A stretch of DNA of 7,120 bases from Thioalkalivibrio nitratireducens (GTDB lineage: Bacteria > Pseudomonadota > Gammaproteobacteria > Ectothiorhodospirales > Ectothiorhodospiraceae): assembly GCA_011390385.1 (NCBI GenBank), contig JAABSN010000173.1, forward strand, positions 1 to 7,120, written 5' to 3'. The notes beneath the pieces were generated by a model that saw only the letters and a program-made list of their open reading frames with translations, was not told the DNA's origin and searched no databases. Shown here in pieces: positions 6,158 through 7,120 of this stretch (its first letter is position 1; each line of letters starts with the position of its first letter). Both the position numbers and the translations under genes were made by a program.

Positions 6158-6615
6158 AATGTCGCGATCGTCCGTGCCCTGCCGGGCGCCAGTGGCCAGG
6201 GCGATTCGAGGATGACCAGGGTGCCCGCTTTCATGCCGCTTACCGGCAGCTCGGCTCCGAGCCAGCGAACCAGTCCCTCCAGGCCGGGGTTGTGGCCGAT
6301 CAGCATCAGCGAGTCGGGATTGTCGTTTCGGTGATCCACGACCGCCACCAGATCGCCGACCGAAGCGTTCCACAAGCCGGGCTCGATGATCGGCTCGGGA
6401 AATTCCATGTGGCCCAGCGCGGTGCGGGCGGTTTCCAGCGTGCGCTGGGCCGGCGACACCAGTAGCCGCAGCGGCACGGGCTCCTTGCAGTCGCGAATCC
6501 AGGCCTGCAGGTCATGGCAGGTGCTGCGACCCGAGCCTGTCAGGCGCCGATCCTCGTCGCGCCCCGAAGGCGCGCGATCTTCCGCAGTGGCATGTCGAAG
6601 CAGCCAGAGTTTCAT
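6136..6615 (-). CDS. sixA: SixA-type phosphohistidine phosphatase (histidine phosphatase superfamily)
   Basis: SixA removes phosphate from phosphohistidine in signalling or phosphotransfer proteins; in E. coli the ArcB HPt domain and the nitrogen PTS have been named as targets. The 159-residue protein matches SixA length (about 161). The catalytic LLRHA motif gives Arg7-His8, Arg58 lies in VSPAQRTLETA, and the second catalytic His is His108 in LIGHNPGLEGLV. His8 and His108 fall at the same positions as in E. coli SixA. The frame stays open upstream to an ATG at 6714, but those 33 extra residues cross the divergent promoter region and the pepN start, so the ATG at 6615, two residues into which the family sequence begins, is chosen. 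The stop (TAG) lies inside the 3' end of the sulfoxide reductase gene. No ArcB or PTS gene is visible here, so the target is unknown. Confidence 0.92.
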   Translation of the reverse strand: MKLWLLRHATAEDRAPSGRDEDRRLTGSGRSTCHDLQAWIRDCKEPVPLRLLVSPAQRTLETARTALGHMEFPEPIIEPGLWNASVGDLVAVVDHRNDNPDSLMLIGHNPGLEGLVRWLGAELPVSGMKAGTLVILESPWPLAPGRARTIATFQPSDSR

Positions 6616-6645
6616 GCGTCCGTGCGTTTCCCGATCTCCAATCCG

Positions 6646-6651
6646 TATACT
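6646..6651 (+). promoter_or_regulatory. Putative -10 element for pepN in the sixA/pepN divergent region
   Basis: TATACT matches the sigma-70 -10 consensus at 5 of 6 bases. The best-spaced -35 candidate (TGCGTT at 6623-6628, 17-nt spacer) is poor. Transcription would start near 6658, leaving a leader of about 23 nt before the ATG at 6681. The bases form part of the palindrome GTATAC (6645-6650), so a weaker -10 for sixA could use the opposite strand. The 65-nt gap holds nothing else I recognise. Confidence 0.45.
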
Positions 6652-6680
6652 ACAGCCCCCTCCAGATGACGGAATCGCTG

Positions 6681-7120
6681 ATGGCCTTACGTGCCGACCA
6701 GGGTAGCAAGCCAACGCTTCGCCGCGACTATCAACCGCCGGCCTGGCTCGTCGACCGGGTAGAACTGACCTTGAAGCTGGATGCGGACACGACCCGGGTT
6801 CATGCCCGCCTGCAGGTGCGTCGCAATCCCGACTGCAACGCCGCGCGCGCGCCGCTGGCCCTGGCCGGCGTGGGCCTGACCACGCGTGCGGTGCGCGTCG
6901 ACGGCAAGCCCGTGAGCCACGCGCAGCGCCGACACGAGGGCGAGGAGATGATCATCGGCTCGGTCCCCGACCAGGCCGAGGTGGAAACCGAGGTCGAGAT
7001 CGCGCCTAGCGCCAACACCGCGCTGGAAGGCCTGTATGCCGCCGGCAACATGCTCCTGAGCCAGTGCGAACCCGAGGGGTTTCGCAAGATCACCTGGTTC
7101 CCGGACCGTCCCGACGTGAT
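6681..7120 (+). CDS. pepN: PepN, aminopeptidase N (M1 metallopeptidase), N-terminal part only
   Basis: PepN is a cytosolic zinc aminopeptidase that removes N-terminal residues from peptides in general protein turnover. Only 146 codons plus two bases are present before the window ends, against roughly 870-890 residues in full. The visible part matches the N-terminal beta-domain: LRRDYQPPAWLVDRVELTL, then APSANTALEGLYAAGN (E. coli has SPAANTALEGLYQSG), then CEPEGFRKITWFPDRPDV. The GAMEN and HEXXH motifs would lie beyond the edge, so activity cannot be judged. The ATG at 6681 has a weak ribosome site (ACGGA) about 7 nt upstream. An in-frame ATG at 6666 would add five residues but lies only about 8 nt from the predicted transcript start. 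The gene is divergent from sixA, and its third-position GC is higher than that of the pil genes. Confidence 0.95.
   Translation, partial: MALRADQGSKPTLRRDYQPPAWLVDRVELTLKLDADTTRVHARLQVRRNPDCNAARAPLALAGVGLTTRAVRVDGKPVSHAQRRHEGEEMIIGSVPDQAEVETEVEIAPSANTALEGLYAAGNMLLSQCEPEGFRKITWFPDRPDV

Noticed and set aside
6176..6202. GCCCTG/CAGGGC inverted repeat near the sixA 3' end as a bidirectional terminator
   Set aside because: Only 6 bp with a large loop, no T-tract on either side, and it lies within sixA coding sequence.
5621..6373. 250-codon minus-strand open frame across the sulfoxide reductase gene
   Set aside because: Codon-aligned with the reductase on the other strand, and it overlaps sixA in a different frame; both real genes have full catalytic motifs.
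6616..6714. 33-residue N-terminal extension of SixA from an ATG at 6714
   Set aside because: SixA proteins begin directly with the RH-motif strand; the extension would cover the pepN promoter and start region and has no family similarity.
6687..7093. Two minus-strand open frames opposite the pepN start
   Set aside because: The plus strand encodes clear PepN sequence up to the window edge; the antisense products show no family features.
1..7120. Mobile element, CRISPR, tRNA/rRNA, phage or defence system
   Set aside because: No direct repeat arrays, transposase or integrase motifs, tRNA-like cloverleaf or defence domains were found, and nearly every base belongs to a recognised conserved gene.

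Overview
The window looks like a stretch of ordinary gammaproteobacterial chromosome of fairly high GC (about 60% by eye). The basis is a pilM-N-O-P-Q type IV pilus operon of the Pseudomonas/Xanthomonas type, followed by a DUF938 methyltransferase, a YebR/MsrC-type free methionine-(R)-sulfoxide reductase, a short SixA phosphatase and an Escherichia-like PepN. The genus cannot be named from the sequence; a Xanthomonadales/Chromatiales-like lineage is a guess.

Layout. Bases 1-4997 (+) hold pilM (5' end outside the window), pilN, pilO, pilP and pilQ, packed with 1-nt overlaps or 2-nt gaps except possibly at pilP/pilQ. They encode the alignment machinery of the type IV pilus: cytoplasmic actin-like PilM, the inner-membrane PilN/PilO pair, the PilP lipoprotein and the outer-membrane secretin PilQ. 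Bases 4998-5089 are a short gap with two overlapping inverted repeats that cannot both fold. Bases 5090-6157 (+) hold a DUF938 methyltransferase and the methionine sulfoxide reductase, 9 nt apart and probably one transcript. Bases 6136-6615 (-) hold sixA, whose 3' end overlaps the reductase gene by 22 nt. Bases 6616-6680 are a divergent promoter region. From 6681 (+) to the window edge runs the first 146 codons of pepN.

How the genes work together. The pil genes form one complex: PilM binds the INLLPWR tail of PilN, PilN pairs with PilO, PilP joins the PilN/PilO pair to PilQ, and PilQ is the exit pore. The remaining genes are housekeeping functions (methylation of unknown substrate, repair of oxidised free methionine, histidine-phosphate removal, peptide turnover) with no visible link to pili.

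No mobile element, CRISPR array, tRNA, rRNA or defence system is visible, and I found no convincing new system. The points worth a second look are small: the alternative hairpins before the methyltransferase gene, the pilQ start, the convergent gene overlap, an Asp-to-Asn change in PilM, and a higher third-position GC in pepN.
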